From positions 1 through 64,000 of the forward strand of contig JAOAHX010000006.1 in NCBI GenBank assembly GCA_026415035.1: a stretch of 64,000 nucleotides of DNA. The letters are read 5' to 3'. Positions 32,650 to 40,901 of this stretch are shown here, in pieces (the stretch's first letter is position 1; each line of letters starts with the position of its first letter). The DNA is from Thermodesulfobacteriota bacterium (GTDB taxonomy: Bacteria > Desulfobacterota > BSN033 > UBA1163). The translations under genes were made by a program, and so were the position numbers. A model generated the notes under the pieces. That model was not told the origin of the DNA and searched no databases. It worked only from the letters and a program-made list of their open reading frames with translations.

Positions 32650-33972
32650 ATGAAGAAGAAAGAGAAGGGGCTGAGTCGGAGGGAGTTTCTGAAGAAGACG
32701 GCCATCGGCACCGCGGCCCTCGGTCTGGGAGGGCTTACGGGAAAGAGAATTTATGCCCAGACGAAGGCCCCCATCAAGATCGGGGTCGCCATCTCTCTGA
32801 CCGGGGCTTGGGCCCGCGAGGGAGAGTTGGAGATGGGAGGCTATAAACTCTGGGGCAAGGTGATCAACGAAAGGGGATGTACCTTCGGCGAGGTGGAGAA
32901 GTTGGGCTGTCCTGGGCCAGGGCTTCTCGGAAGGCAGGTGGAGTTTGTCGTCTACGATGACAAGAGCGACCCGAGCGAGGCCATCAAGCTGGTTCGAAGG
33001 CTGGTCGTCTCCGACAAGGTCGATCTCATCCTGGGACCCTATGGAAGCGCGGTCTCCAACGCCATCGCACCGCTCGCCGAGGATTATAAAATCCCCATCA
33101 TCACCCCCTTAGCCAATGCGCCGGTCATCTGGGAGGGGAAGAAACGAGAGTGGTTCGTGGGCGTCCTGCCCCCGGCCTGGAGAAATCTCTTCGGTTGCCT
33201 CCAGATCGGAAAGGAGAAGGGTGCCAAGACCGTGGCTTTCATCTATTCCGATACGGCCTTTCCCATCGGTGCCACCCGCCCCCTCGTGGCGAGGGCAAAG
33301 GAGATGGGGATGCAGGTGGTGCTCGACGAGGCCTATCCAAAGGAGACCGCCGACTGGGAACCGATCCTGTCGAAGGCCTGGGCTCAAAGGCCCGACCTGA
33401 TCCTCGGAGGGGGCTATCTTCCGGATTCGATCGGATTGGTCAAGGCGGCCAAGGCGGTCAATGCCACGCCGAAGCTCTTCGGATTCCTCGTGGGGCCGGC
33501 GATCGCCGATTTTGCGAAATCGCTCAAAGGCGATGCCCAGTACATCACCGGCGAGACCTTCTGGGAACCCTTCGTCAAAACCCCCGGCAACATCGAATTC
33601 TACAATGCCTATTTGAAGGAGTACAAGAGCGAGCCTTCCTACCATGCCGCCGCCGGCTTTGCCGCAGGCCAGATCCTGGAACGGGCGGTCAAGGAGGTCG
33701 GCAATATCGAAGACAAGAAGGCCTTGAGGGACAAGCTCTACTCGATCAAGACCACGACCATCTTCGGCGAGTACGAGGTCAACCCCCTGGGCCATCCCGA
33801 TTCGGGCTGGCAGATCGGTAAGACGACCAACCTCATCCAGTGGCAAAAGGCCGATCCGAAGAGGCTCCTTCCCAATCAGGTGGCCATCGAGGGAATGGTG
33901 AAGCAGATCGTCTTTCCCGGAGGGGCCAAGACCGCGGAGGTCATCTACCCCTTCCCAGGCTGGGGGAAGTAA
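32650..33972 (+). CDS. Branched-chain-amino-acid-type ABC transporter substrate-binding protein (Tat exported)
   Basis: A 440-residue exported receptor. The leader holds a twin-arginine motif SRREFLKK followed by a hydrophobic stretch and a cleavage-like site near IYAQ, which suggests export folded through Tat. The mature part has the periplasmic type-1 fold: IKIGVAISLTG, the YDDKSDPSEAIKLVRRL segment and the GPYGSAVSNAIAPLAEDY segment. Homologues bind amino acids, aromatic acids or amides. In this operon, next to a CoA ligase, an aromatic or other organic acid is likely. Confidence 0.92.
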   Translation: MKKKEKGLSRREFLKKTAIGTAALGLGGLTGKRIYAQTKAPIKIGVAISLTGAWAREGELEMGGYKLWGKVINERGCTFGEVEKLGCPGPGLLGRQVEFVVYDDKSDPSEAIKLVRRLVVSDKVDLILGPYGSAVSNAIAPLAEDYKIPIITPLANAPVIWEGKKREWFVGVLPPAWRNLFGCLQIGKEKGAKTVAFIYSDTAFPIGATRPLVARAKEMGMQVVLDEAYPKETADWEPILSKAWAQRPDLILGGGYLPDSIGLVKAAKAVNATPKLFGFLVGPAIADFAKSLKGDAQYITGETFWEPFVKTPGNIEFYNAYLKEYKSEPSYHAAAGFAAGQILERAVKEVGNIEDKKALRDKLYSIKTTTIFGEYEVNPLGHPDSGWQIGKTTNLIQWQKADPKRLLPNQVAIEGMVKQIVFPGGAKTAEVIYPFPGWGK

Positions 33973-33983
33973 GTTCCTTCGCG

Positions 33984-34835
33984 ATGACGACCTTTCTTGA
34001 GATCTTGATCCGGGGGGTGATGTTGGGCTCCCTCTATGGCCTGGTCGGGATGGGACTGACCCTCGTCTGGGGAGTGGTGGGGATCGTCAACATCGCCCAC
34101 GGCGAATTCGTGATGCTCGGGGCCTATCTGGCCTTCTGGTCCTTCACCCTGCTTCGCCTCAATCCTTTGCTCTCGGTGGTTTTGGCCATCGTGATCTTCT
34201 TCTTCGCCGGCACCGTGATCCATCGGAGGGTGACCGAGAGGTTGACCAGGGCGCCGGAGCTCTCCGCATTGATCCTCACCTTCGGGATGTCGATCTTCCT
34301 CTGGAACTTGGCCCAGTTCTTCTGGACCAACACCTATCGATCCGTTCCCTATCTGACGGGCAATTTCACCCTCTTCGGCCTGGTCCTGGCCAAGAGCAAG
34401 GCGGTCTCCTTTCTCCTCTCCGTGGCCCTCACCGCGGCCCTCTTCGCCTTCCTGAAATATTCGAAGACGGGAAAGGGGATCCGGGCGACTGCCCAGAACC
34501 CGGAAGTCGCCCTGGTCTGCGGGATCGACACGGTCAAGATGAGGGCCTTCACCTTCGGGATGGGGATCGCCCTGGCGGGCGCAGCCGGGTCCATCGTCAG
34601 CCTTCAGTGGGTCATCTTCCCGCAGATGGGCACCAGTTACGTCTCGAAGGCCTTTGCCATTGTGGTGTTAGGAGGGTTGGGACATATCCAAGGGGCGCTG
34701 GCCGGAGGCCTGATCCTCGGGATCTTGGAGAGCCTGGTGACCCAGTATTGGAGCGCCAAGATGGCCCAGATCATCCCCTCGGTCACCATCCTCCTCATCC
34801 TTCTGTTCAGGCCCACGGGGCTGTTCAGGAGGTGA
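33984..34835 (+). CDS. Branched-chain-type ABC transporter permease, LivH family
   Basis: A 283-residue inner-membrane permease. LivH signatures are GLVGMGLTLVWGVVGIVNIAHGEFVMLGAY at the N-terminus (only part quoted: the GLTLVWGVVGIVNIAHG core) and the coupling helix region near GIDTVKMRAFTFG. Eight or so helices are expected. It pairs with LivM to form the channel. The gene is 11 bases after the binding protein; the ATG at 33984 was chosen because the earlier in-frame codons belong to the previous gene's end. Confidence 0.93.
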   Translation: MTTFLEILIRGVMLGSLYGLVGMGLTLVWGVVGIVNIAHGEFVMLGAYLAFWSFTLLRLNPLLSVVLAIVIFFFAGTVIHRRVTERLTRAPELSALILTFGMSIFLWNLAQFFWTNTYRSVPYLTGNFTLFGLVLAKSKAVSFLLSVALTAALFAFLKYSKTGKGIRATAQNPEVALVCGIDTVKMRAFTFGMGIALAGAAGSIVSLQWVIFPQMGTSYVSKAFAIVVLGGLGHIQGALAGGLILGILESLVTQYWSAKMAQIIPSVTILLILLFRPTGLFRR

Positions 34836-34851
34836 GGGAGCGAAGGCAGCC

Positions 34852-35799
34852 ATGAAGCCTCTTTTTGAGAGAAAGGGGATCCTGATCGCGACCGGCCTGC
34901 TTTTGGCCTTTCTCGTTTCGATCCCCTTCTTTGCGACGGACTACTGGATGACCCTCCTTGTGGTGATCCTGATCTTTTCGGTCTACGCCTCGGGATGGAA
35001 CCTCTTCTCAGGCCTGACCGGCTACACCAATCTGGGCCTCTCCTGGTTCATCGGCGTGAGCGGCTATGTGAGCAGCCTTCTGATCGCCGATTATAAATGT
35101 TTCTACCTCCTGGCCTGGCCGATCGGCGCCCTCTTCATCAGCCTCGTCTCCATCGGCGTGGGTTATATCCTGCTCAGGATCAAGGGGGTCTACTTTGCCA
35201 TCTCCATGGTGGCGCTGACCGAAGGCACCCGGGAGCTCTTCGGGACGGAATATCTCGAACCGATCACCCATGGCGGGAAAGGCGTCCCTTTTGTGGCAGG
35301 CGCAAGCCTCTCCGAGCTCTACTGGTCCGCCCTCGCCCTGGCCTTCTTGACGGTCCTGATCTGCTACAAGGTGACCTCCTCCAAATTCGGGCTTCGGCTC
35401 ATGGCCATCCGGGAGGACGAGCAGGCTGCGGAGACCTTGGGGATCCACACGACCCGCGAGAAGATCTCGGCCTTCTGCCTGAGCGCCTTTCTCACAGGGT
35501 TGGCAGGGGCGATCCATTTCACCTATCAGAATTACATCGACCCCTCTTTCGGTTTCACCATCCATCTCACCCTCACGCCCATCGTGATGACCCTCTTCGG
35601 AGGCGTGGGGACGGTCTTCGGACCGGTGATCGGGGCGACGCTCTTCACCTTCATCCACGAGATCCTCTGGGCGGAGTTGACGTTGCTCTATATGGCGATC
35701 TTCGGGCTGATCCTCATGGTCTTGATTCTCTTCTTCCCGCAGGGGCTTTTGGGATGGATGAAGGAGAAGGGGATGGTCCCGAGAAGTCGCGAGGTTTAG
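34852..35799 (+). CDS. Branched-chain-type ABC transporter permease, LivM family
   Basis: A 315-residue membrane protein with the LivM pattern: SVYASGWNLFSGLTGYTNLG after the first helices, a GVYFAISMVALTEG segment, and the ATP-binding coupling helix in LRLMAIREDEQAAETLGI. It pairs with the LivH-like permease. It lies 16 bases downstream of it. Confidence 0.93.
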   Translation: MKPLFERKGILIATGLLLAFLVSIPFFATDYWMTLLVVILIFSVYASGWNLFSGLTGYTNLGLSWFIGVSGYVSSLLIADYKCFYLLAWPIGALFISLVSIGVGYILLRIKGVYFAISMVALTEGTRELFGTEYLEPITHGGKGVPFVAGASLSELYWSALALAFLTVLICYKVTSSKFGLRLMAIREDEQAAETLGIHTTREKISAFCLSAFLTGLAGAIHFTYQNYIDPSFGFTIHLTLTPIVMTLFGGVGTVFGPVIGATLFTFIHEILWAELTLLYMAIFGLILMVLILFFPQGLLGWMKEKGMVPRSREV

Positions 35800-35803
35800 T
35801 CGG

Positions 35804-36514
35804 ATGCAGCCGGAACCTCTTTTGAGAATCGAGGACGTGGTGAAGAAGTTCGGGGAGGTGGTCGCCCTCGATCACTGCTCCTTCGAGATCGAAAAGGGTT
35901 CGATCACCGGTCTGATCGGTCCGAATGGCGCCGGCAAGACGACCCTCTTCAACCTCATCACAGGCCTCCTTCAACCCGACTCCGGCCACATCTTTTATAA
36001 AGGCGAGGAGATCACCGGCTTGAAACCTTATGAGATCGCCCGGAGGGGCATCGGCCGGACCTATCAGATCGTCCGCATCTTTCCCAAGATGACCCTCCTC
36101 GAAAACCTCCTCGTCGTCGGCAAGGGGACGAGGCGGGCCGTGGAGGAGAAGGCCATGGCCCTCCTCCACCTGGTCAGGCTCTCGGAGAAGAAGGACGAGT
36201 ATGCCTCCGACCTCTCCTTCGGCCAGCAGAAGCTTCTCTCTTTGGCGCAAGTGTTGATGCTCGATGCCGAGCTCATCCTGCTCGATGAACCTGCCGCAGG
36301 GATCAACCCGACGCTTCAGAACGAGCTTTTATCCCTGATCCATCGGCTCAATGGTGAAGGGAAGACCTTCATCATCGTCGAGCACGACATGAACGTCATC
36401 ATGAACCACTGTCAGAGGGCGATCGCCCTCAACTCCGGCCAGAAGATCGCCGAGGGGAGCTGCCAGGTCCTTCAACAGGACGAAAGGTTGTTGGAACATT
36501 ACTTCGGAAGATGA
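35804..36514 (+). CDS. Branched-chain-type ABC transporter ATP-binding protein, LivG family
   Basis: A 236-residue ABC ATPase. Walker A is GPNGAGKTT, the signature region is LSFGQQKLLSLAQ (a LivG-like variant of LSGGQ), and Walker B is LILLDEPAAGINP, followed by EHDMNV. The GINP after the Walker B is typical of LivG. It powers import together with the LivF-like subunit, whose start codon overlaps its stop. Confidence 0.95.
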   Translation: MQPEPLLRIEDVVKKFGEVVALDHCSFEIEKGSITGLIGPNGAGKTTLFNLITGLLQPDSGHIFYKGEEITGLKPYEIARRGIGRTYQIVRIFPKMTLLENLLVVGKGTRRAVEEKAMALLHLVRLSEKKDEYASDLSFGQQKLLSLAQVLMLDAELILLDEPAAGINPTLQNELLSLIHRLNGEGKTFIIVEHDMNVIMNHCQRAIALNSGQKIAEGSCQVLQQDERLLEHYFGR

Positions 36515-37239
36515 TGGAGAGAAGAGAGGATTCCATTTTGGTGGTCGAGGACCTGGTGGCCGGTTACGGCAAGATGGAGATCCTCCACGGCGTCTCCCTC
36601 TCGGTCGGAAAGAACGAGATCGTCGGCCTGATCGGGCCAAACGGAGCGGGCAAATCGACCGTCCTCAAAGCGGCCACAGGCCTCTTACGGCCGACCTCGG
36701 GGAGGGTCCTCTTCCGAGGGGAGGAGGTGACCCACCTGCCCCCTTATCGGAGGGTCGAGAAGGGAATGGCCTTCAATCCCCAGGGCCGGGTGGTCTTTCC
36801 TTATATGACGGTCCTCGAGCACCTCGAGATGGGCGCCTGGACCATCAAGGAGAGAGGGGTGAGAGAGAGGGCTTTCGAGCGGGTCTATCAACTCTTCCCA
36901 TGGCTCAGAGACCTTAGGCAACGAAAGGCGGCCCAGATGAGCGGAGGCGAACAGCAGATGCTCTCCCTGGCCAGGGCGATGATGACCGAGCCCCAGATCC
37001 TCCTGCTCGATGAACCCTCCCTCGGCCTTTCACCCAAATGGGTCAAGACCGTCTTCGAGAAGATCGTGGAGGTCAAGGCCTCGGGAATCCCCTGCCTCAT
37101 CGTGGAGCAGAAGGCCGCCCTGATCCTCGAATATTCCGATTACGCCTACGTCCTGGAGATGGGAAAGAACCGGTTCGAGGGGAAAGGCCGGGATCTTTTG
37201 GCCAATCCCGATGTCCGCCGCCTCTACCTCGGGGGATAA
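36511..37239 (+). CDS. Branched-chain-type ABC transporter ATP-binding protein, LivF family
   Basis: A 242-residue ABC ATPase with Walker A GPNGAGKST, signature MSGGEQQMLSLARAMM, Walker B ILLLDEPSLGLSP and the VEQKA segment of LivF. Its ATGATG start overlaps the TGA of the LivG-like gene, indicating coupling. It is the last gene of the operon; no clear terminator is visible in the 107 bases to the convergent gene. Confidence 0.95.
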   Translation: MMERREDSILVVEDLVAGYGKMEILHGVSLSVGKNEIVGLIGPNGAGKSTVLKAATGLLRPTSGRVLFRGEEVTHLPPYRRVEKGMAFNPQGRVVFPYMTVLEHLEMGAWTIKERGVRERAFERVYQLFPWLRDLRQRKAAQMSGGEQQMLSLARAMMTEPQILLLDEPSLGLSPKWVKTVFEKIVEVKASGIPCLIVEQKAALILEYSDYAYVLEMGKNRFEGKGRDLLANPDVRRLYLGG

Positions 37240-37346
37240 GCTTCAGGCCCTCGGAGATTTTTCTGCCCATCAACCATTTCGAATCAAAAGGCCGATTTCC
37301 GCTTCAGCCATTTCGAAGGTTAGAGGTTCGGGAAACGAAGGCCCGG

Positions 37347-39050
37347 TCACGGGGAACGAGCCCATCTCTCTTTCAGCTGGTGGAGGGGGAATTGATGGGT
37401 ATAGGGGACGAAGGCCAGGCTCACGTCTCCCTGCTTAAGGATCTTTTCGAGGATCTCCGCAATCTCCTGCTTTGGCGCCAGCTCCAGCCCCACGGCCTCG
37501 TTGCTCTTCCAGTCGAGGATCCAGATCTTCATCATCACGCGATGGGGATCGCCCACGCTCTCGATGGCCTTTCGGGCCGCCTCGGCCATCAGGTCGATCG
37601 ATTCCTTTAAGGCGATGTTTCTTCCCTTCATGGCCTGGCGGTGGTAGGCCATTACGGCATAGTAGTCGATATCCCTTTTAAGGGCCTCAGAGAGCGTCTG
37701 GGAAAACCAGGCCATCCCGTTCGAATCGTTGAGAACCGTTTCGAAAGAGAGATTGAGGGCCACCTGCAGTCTCGGATTGGACTCCCTGGCGGCTGAGATC
37801 AGCCGATCGGCCACGCTCATGAGGTAACCGTTCTTCCACCTCGCCCAGGTCCAGAATTGTTCCGTGTATCCCTTCACATAATATTTTCCCGAATCGGATT
37901 TATAGGGTTCGATGTAGAAGAGATCGGGATGGGGCGAGTATCCGAACTCTTTTAAGAAGGCCCGGTTGGCCTCGGGGCTGAAATCCTCGTTGTGACGGAG
38001 GATGAGGTCGTCCTGTATCAGGATGCCATCCAAAGGGTAACGGCCCAGATCTCGAAAGAGGCCCTCCAGCCGGTTCAGGACCTCGGGATGGAAGAGGTTA
38101 TATCCCCGGCCGAGCTCCATCCTCTTCGTTTCGAAATTGTAGAACCGAGAGCGATAGGCGGGGTTGGAGTCCGTACCGTAGGTGGCATAACGCGTCGTCA
38201 CCCAGGCGAAGAGGTCGAGGCCATGGCGGCGGGCGATCTCCGAAATCCTGCCCAAGAGGTCGTCGACGACCGGGGCGTGGCCCGTCTTGAAGAAGACGCC
38301 CTCCTCATGACGTCCCTTGGCAAACTTATACATCCGATCGCCCCGGTTCTGAAAGACCCGAAAGATGAGGGTGTCCACCCCCGCTTCCTTCAACTCTTTG
38401 ATCCTCCTCTCCACCTCCGCGAAGGTCTTTGCCTCGAGATAGGAGATCTGGGCGCAAATCCGCCTCTTTACCTTTTTGGCGACGATTTTCTCCGGAGCCT
38501 GGATCGGCGCCTTTACCCCCTCTGCCCTGTCCCCTACCTCAGGAACCGTGGCCCTCTCTCTTTTCAAGGTTTCCTCGGCCTCCTTTCGAGGTTCTTCCTT
38601 TAAAGTCGGCGGGACGGCCACCGGAGGTTCGGCCTTCTTCTGCTCATCGGGAGGGGGCTTGACTTCGACCGCCGCCTCGGGGGCTTCCTTTTTCGGTTTA
38701 AACCTCTCCTTTGCCAGTGCCAGCCCCTGCCTTGATTGCTCTGTGCGGTCTCCCTCAGGATAGGCCTTGAGGTAGTGCTCGAATTTCTGGATGGCCTCCT
38801 CATCCCTTTCCATTTTCAGATAGCACTGTCCCATCATGTAGTGGGCATAGGGCACGAGCTTGCTTAGGGGAAAGGACTGGATCAACCTTGAGAACCCCTC
38901 GAGGGCCTCCTGAAATCTTCCCTTGTAAAAGAGCTCCATGGCTCCATCATAGAGATCCCCTGGCGAGGCGGGTTTCTCCCTGGTCTGAGGAAGAACCTGG
39001 GCGACTGACAGGGATAGGATCAAGCTTAGGACGAGAAGACACCGCTTCAT
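37347..39050 (-). CDS. Exported TPR protein with C-terminal glycosidase-like domain (PgaB C-terminal/GHL type)
   Basis: A 567-residue exported protein. A signal peptide (about 1-20) is followed by tetratricopeptide-like repeats (about 30-110, as in outer-membrane assembly and polysaccharide factors), a Pro/Glu/Lys-rich linker (about 115-195), and a TIM-barrel-like domain (about 200-560) with AGVDTLIFRVFQNRG, LDGILIQDD and AVMAYHRQAMKG segments. The last resembles the C-terminal hydrolase domain of PgaB (GHL13). It may modify an extracellular polysaccharide, but no polysaccharide genes adjoin it. Catalytic residues are plausible Asp in LIQDD; not confirmed. It is 8 bases from radA, perhaps co-transcribed. 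Confidence 0.7.
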   Translation of the reverse strand: MKRCLLVLSLILSLSVAQVLPQTREKPASPGDLYDGAMELFYKGRFQEALEGFSRLIQSFPLSKLVPYAHYMMGQCYLKMERDEEAIQKFEHYLKAYPEGDRTEQSRQGLALAKERFKPKKEAPEAAVEVKPPPDEQKKAEPPVAVPPTLKEEPRKEAEETLKRERATVPEVGDRAEGVKAPIQAPEKIVAKKVKRRICAQISYLEAKTFAEVERRIKELKEAGVDTLIFRVFQNRGDRMYKFAKGRHEEGVFFKTGHAPVVDDLLGRISEIARRHGLDLFAWVTTRYATYGTDSNPAYRSRFYNFETKRMELGRGYNLFHPEVLNRLEGLFRDLGRYPLDGILIQDDLILRHNEDFSPEANRAFLKEFGYSPHPDLFYIEPYKSDSGKYYVKGYTEQFWTWARWKNGYLMSVADRLISAARESNPRLQVALNLSFETVLNDSNGMAWFSQTLSEALKRDIDYYAVMAYHRQAMKGRNIALKESIDLMAEAARKAIESVGDPHRVMMKIWILDWKSNEAVGLELAPKQEIAEILEKILKQGDVSLAFVPYTHQFPLHQLKERWARSP

Positions 39051-39058
39051 AGGGCCTC

Positions 39059-40429
39059 CTATGAGAAAAGTCTTTCCACCGCCTCTCGGATGGTTCTTAC
39101 GCCGATCAATTCGATCCCCCGGACCCTTTCACAGATCATCTCCTGATTCTGCTGGGGCAAGAGGACCCTTTTAAAGCCCATCCGGGAGGCCTCCTTTACC
39201 CTCCCCTCGGGCTGGTTCACGCCCCTCACCTCGCCGGCCAGGCCCACCTCTCCAAATACGGCCATCTCGGGATCGACCACTTTGTCCCGAAAGCTGGACA
39301 GGATGGCTGCGATCACCCCCAAATCGGCCCCAGGCTCCTCGACCTTCATCCCCCCCGCCACGTTCAGAATGATGTCATGACTGAAGAGATGGAGCCCAAG
39401 TCGTTTCTCCATGACGGCGACCAGAAGGGATACCCGATTGGCATCGACCCCCTGGGCCGTCCTTCTGGGAACCCCAAAGTTGGTCTGGACGACGAGGGCT
39501 TGGAGTTCGATGAGGATCGGTCTGGAACCTTCGAGGCTGGGCATGACCACGGACCCCGAGGCGGGTTGGGTTCTTCCAGAGAGGAAGAACTCCGAAGGGC
39601 TTCGTACTTCCACCAGACCCGAATCCTTCATCTCGAAGACGCCGATCTCATTGGTGGGACCAAAGCGGTTCTTCACCGCCCTCAAGATCCGGAAGGCGAG
39701 ATAGGCCTCCCCTTCGATGTACAGGACGGTATCGACCATATGTTCCAGGACTTTGGGACCGGCGAGATAACCTTCTTTGGTCACATGGCCCACGAGGAAG
39801 AGGGGGATCGATCGCCGTTTGGCAAGGTAGAGGAGCCGACTGGCGGTCTCTTTGAGCTGGCCGATCGAACCCGGCGCCGAGGGGAATTCAGGAGCGTATA
39901 TGGTCTGGATCGAATCGACCACCACCGTGAAGGGGCTCAGACCTTCGATCGCCTGGAGGATCTTTTCGAGGGAGGTTTCGGACATCAGATAGAGGAGGTC
40001 GGAAGAGATCCCCAGTCGATCCGCCCTCATTTTGGTCTGTTGAAGCGATTCTTCACCGGAGACGTAGAGGACTTTTTTCCCCTTCGAAGCAAGGCTATTC
40101 ATCACCTGAAGAAGGAGGGTCGATTTTCCAATGCCTGGGTCGCCTCCGACCAGGATGACGGATCCGTGAACCAGGCCGCCTCCCAGGACCCGATCGAACT
40201 CGACGATGCCGATCGGGCATCTTTCCTTCTCATCTCCTGGGATCTCCGAGATCGGGGTCGGACGGGCCTGGCTCTCGAAACTTAGGTCCTCCCGGGAACG
40301 GGCCTTCTCGTCATAGGCCCGCTCCTCGACCATGGTGTTCCATCCCTGACATCCCGGGCACCTCCCCAGCCATTTGGGGGCCGAATGTCCGCAGGCTTGG
40401 CAGACGAATTGCGTCCTGACTTTGGCCAT
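39059..40429 (-). CDS. radA: DNA repair protein RadA
   Basis: A 456-residue RadA (Sms) protein. The N-terminal zinc finger CQACGHSAPKWLGRCPGC, RecA-like Walker A GGDPGIGKST, the RadA-specific KNRFG motif (KNRFGPTNEIG) and the C-terminal Lon-protease-like domain are all present. RadA helps branch migration of recombination intermediates. The ATG at 40429 begins MAKVRTQF; upstream in-frame codons to 40486 are not needed. Its own promoter lies at 40543-40514. Confidence 0.96.
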   Translation of the reverse strand: MAKVRTQFVCQACGHSAPKWLGRCPGCQGWNTMVEERAYDEKARSREDLSFESQARPTPISEIPGDEKERCPIGIVEFDRVLGGGLVHGSVILVGGDPGIGKSTLLLQVMNSLASKGKKVLYVSGEESLQQTKMRADRLGISSDLLYLMSETSLEKILQAIEGLSPFTVVVDSIQTIYAPEFPSAPGSIGQLKETASRLLYLAKRRSIPLFLVGHVTKEGYLAGPKVLEHMVDTVLYIEGEAYLAFRILRAVKNRFGPTNEIGVFEMKDSGLVEVRSPSEFFLSGRTQPASGSVVMPSLEGSRPILIELQALVVQTNFGVPRRTAQGVDANRVSLLVAVMEKRLGLHLFSHDIILNVAGGMKVEEPGADLGVIAAILSSFRDKVVDPEMAVFGEVGLAGEVRGVNQPEGRVKEASRMGFKRVLLPQQNQEMICERVRGIELIGVRTIREAVERLFS

Positions 40430-40513
40430 AAAGTTGGGATACGATCCTTTTACGTGGCTTCGAGGTGAAGCTCGTTCATGGAACACCTGCGTTTCATAAA
40501 TGGGGATGGGGGC

Positions 40514-40543
40514 ATTTTAACAAAAAAGGCTTTTATAGGTCAA
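40514..40543 (-). promoter_or_regulatory. Promoter of radA
   Basis: On the minus strand TTGACC (40543-40538), 18 bases, TAAAAT (40519-40514). The start near 40507 gives a leader of about 78 bases. The surrounding sequence is AT-rich. Confidence 0.5.
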
Positions 40544-40593
40544 AGATTCTTTCTGACCCCAATCCCGATTTAGAAGAAAGGCCAACCTTTGCT

Positions 40594-40781
40594 CATGGGT
40601 CAGGGCGAGGGCGTGGCCCTGGCCTGCACGCCGAGGTGCGTTACGGCAGGCAGGCATGGCCATCCCTTGAGCCTTCAAGGCGGGATTGCGAAGGACATCC
40701 TTTAAGCCGTCATGGCGAGCCCGAAGGGCGTGGCCATCCCTGAGAGGGCTTCGTCGGGATGCTCCCCGCAAGGACCCTCTC
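40594..40781. repeat. Degenerate REP-like intergenic repeat element
   Basis: Two related blocks: an imperfect one from 40594 with GGCGAGGGCGTGGCC and GGCATGGCCATCCCTTGA, and a clear one from 40708 with CGTCATGGCGAGCCCGAAGG, then GGCGTGGCCATCCCTGAG. This is the family of imperfect palindromes starting GTCATTGCGAGC that is spread through many bacterial genomes. The GAGAGGG (40742-40748) and CCCTCTC (40775-40781) arms form a hairpin at the end. Confidence 0.6.
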
Positions 40782-40832
40782 TTAATCGAAATTTGAGTCT
40801 GAGGTTGCTCTTTCTCAAAGAAGGGTTGAATA

Positions 40833-40861
40833 TTGACAGGACTCCTCCCCCCTTCTATACT
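40833..40861 (+). promoter_or_regulatory. Promoter of the HerA-like gene
   Basis: TTGACA (40833-40838), 17 bases, TATACT (40856-40861), close to consensus. The start near 40868 is 34 bases before the ATG at 40902. Confidence 0.65.
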
Positions 40862-40901
40862 GAATCTCAAATTCCGTTCGACAACCGCCTTGGAGGAGAC
40901 G

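Larger units (their letters stand above)
40430..40901. other. Intergenic region with divergent promoters and REP-like repeats
   Basis: About 470 bases between radA and the HerA-like gene. It contains the radA promoter, a cluster of inverted-repeat elements (40594-40781) and the promoter of the HerA-like gene. No coding region is supported. Confidence 0.75.
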
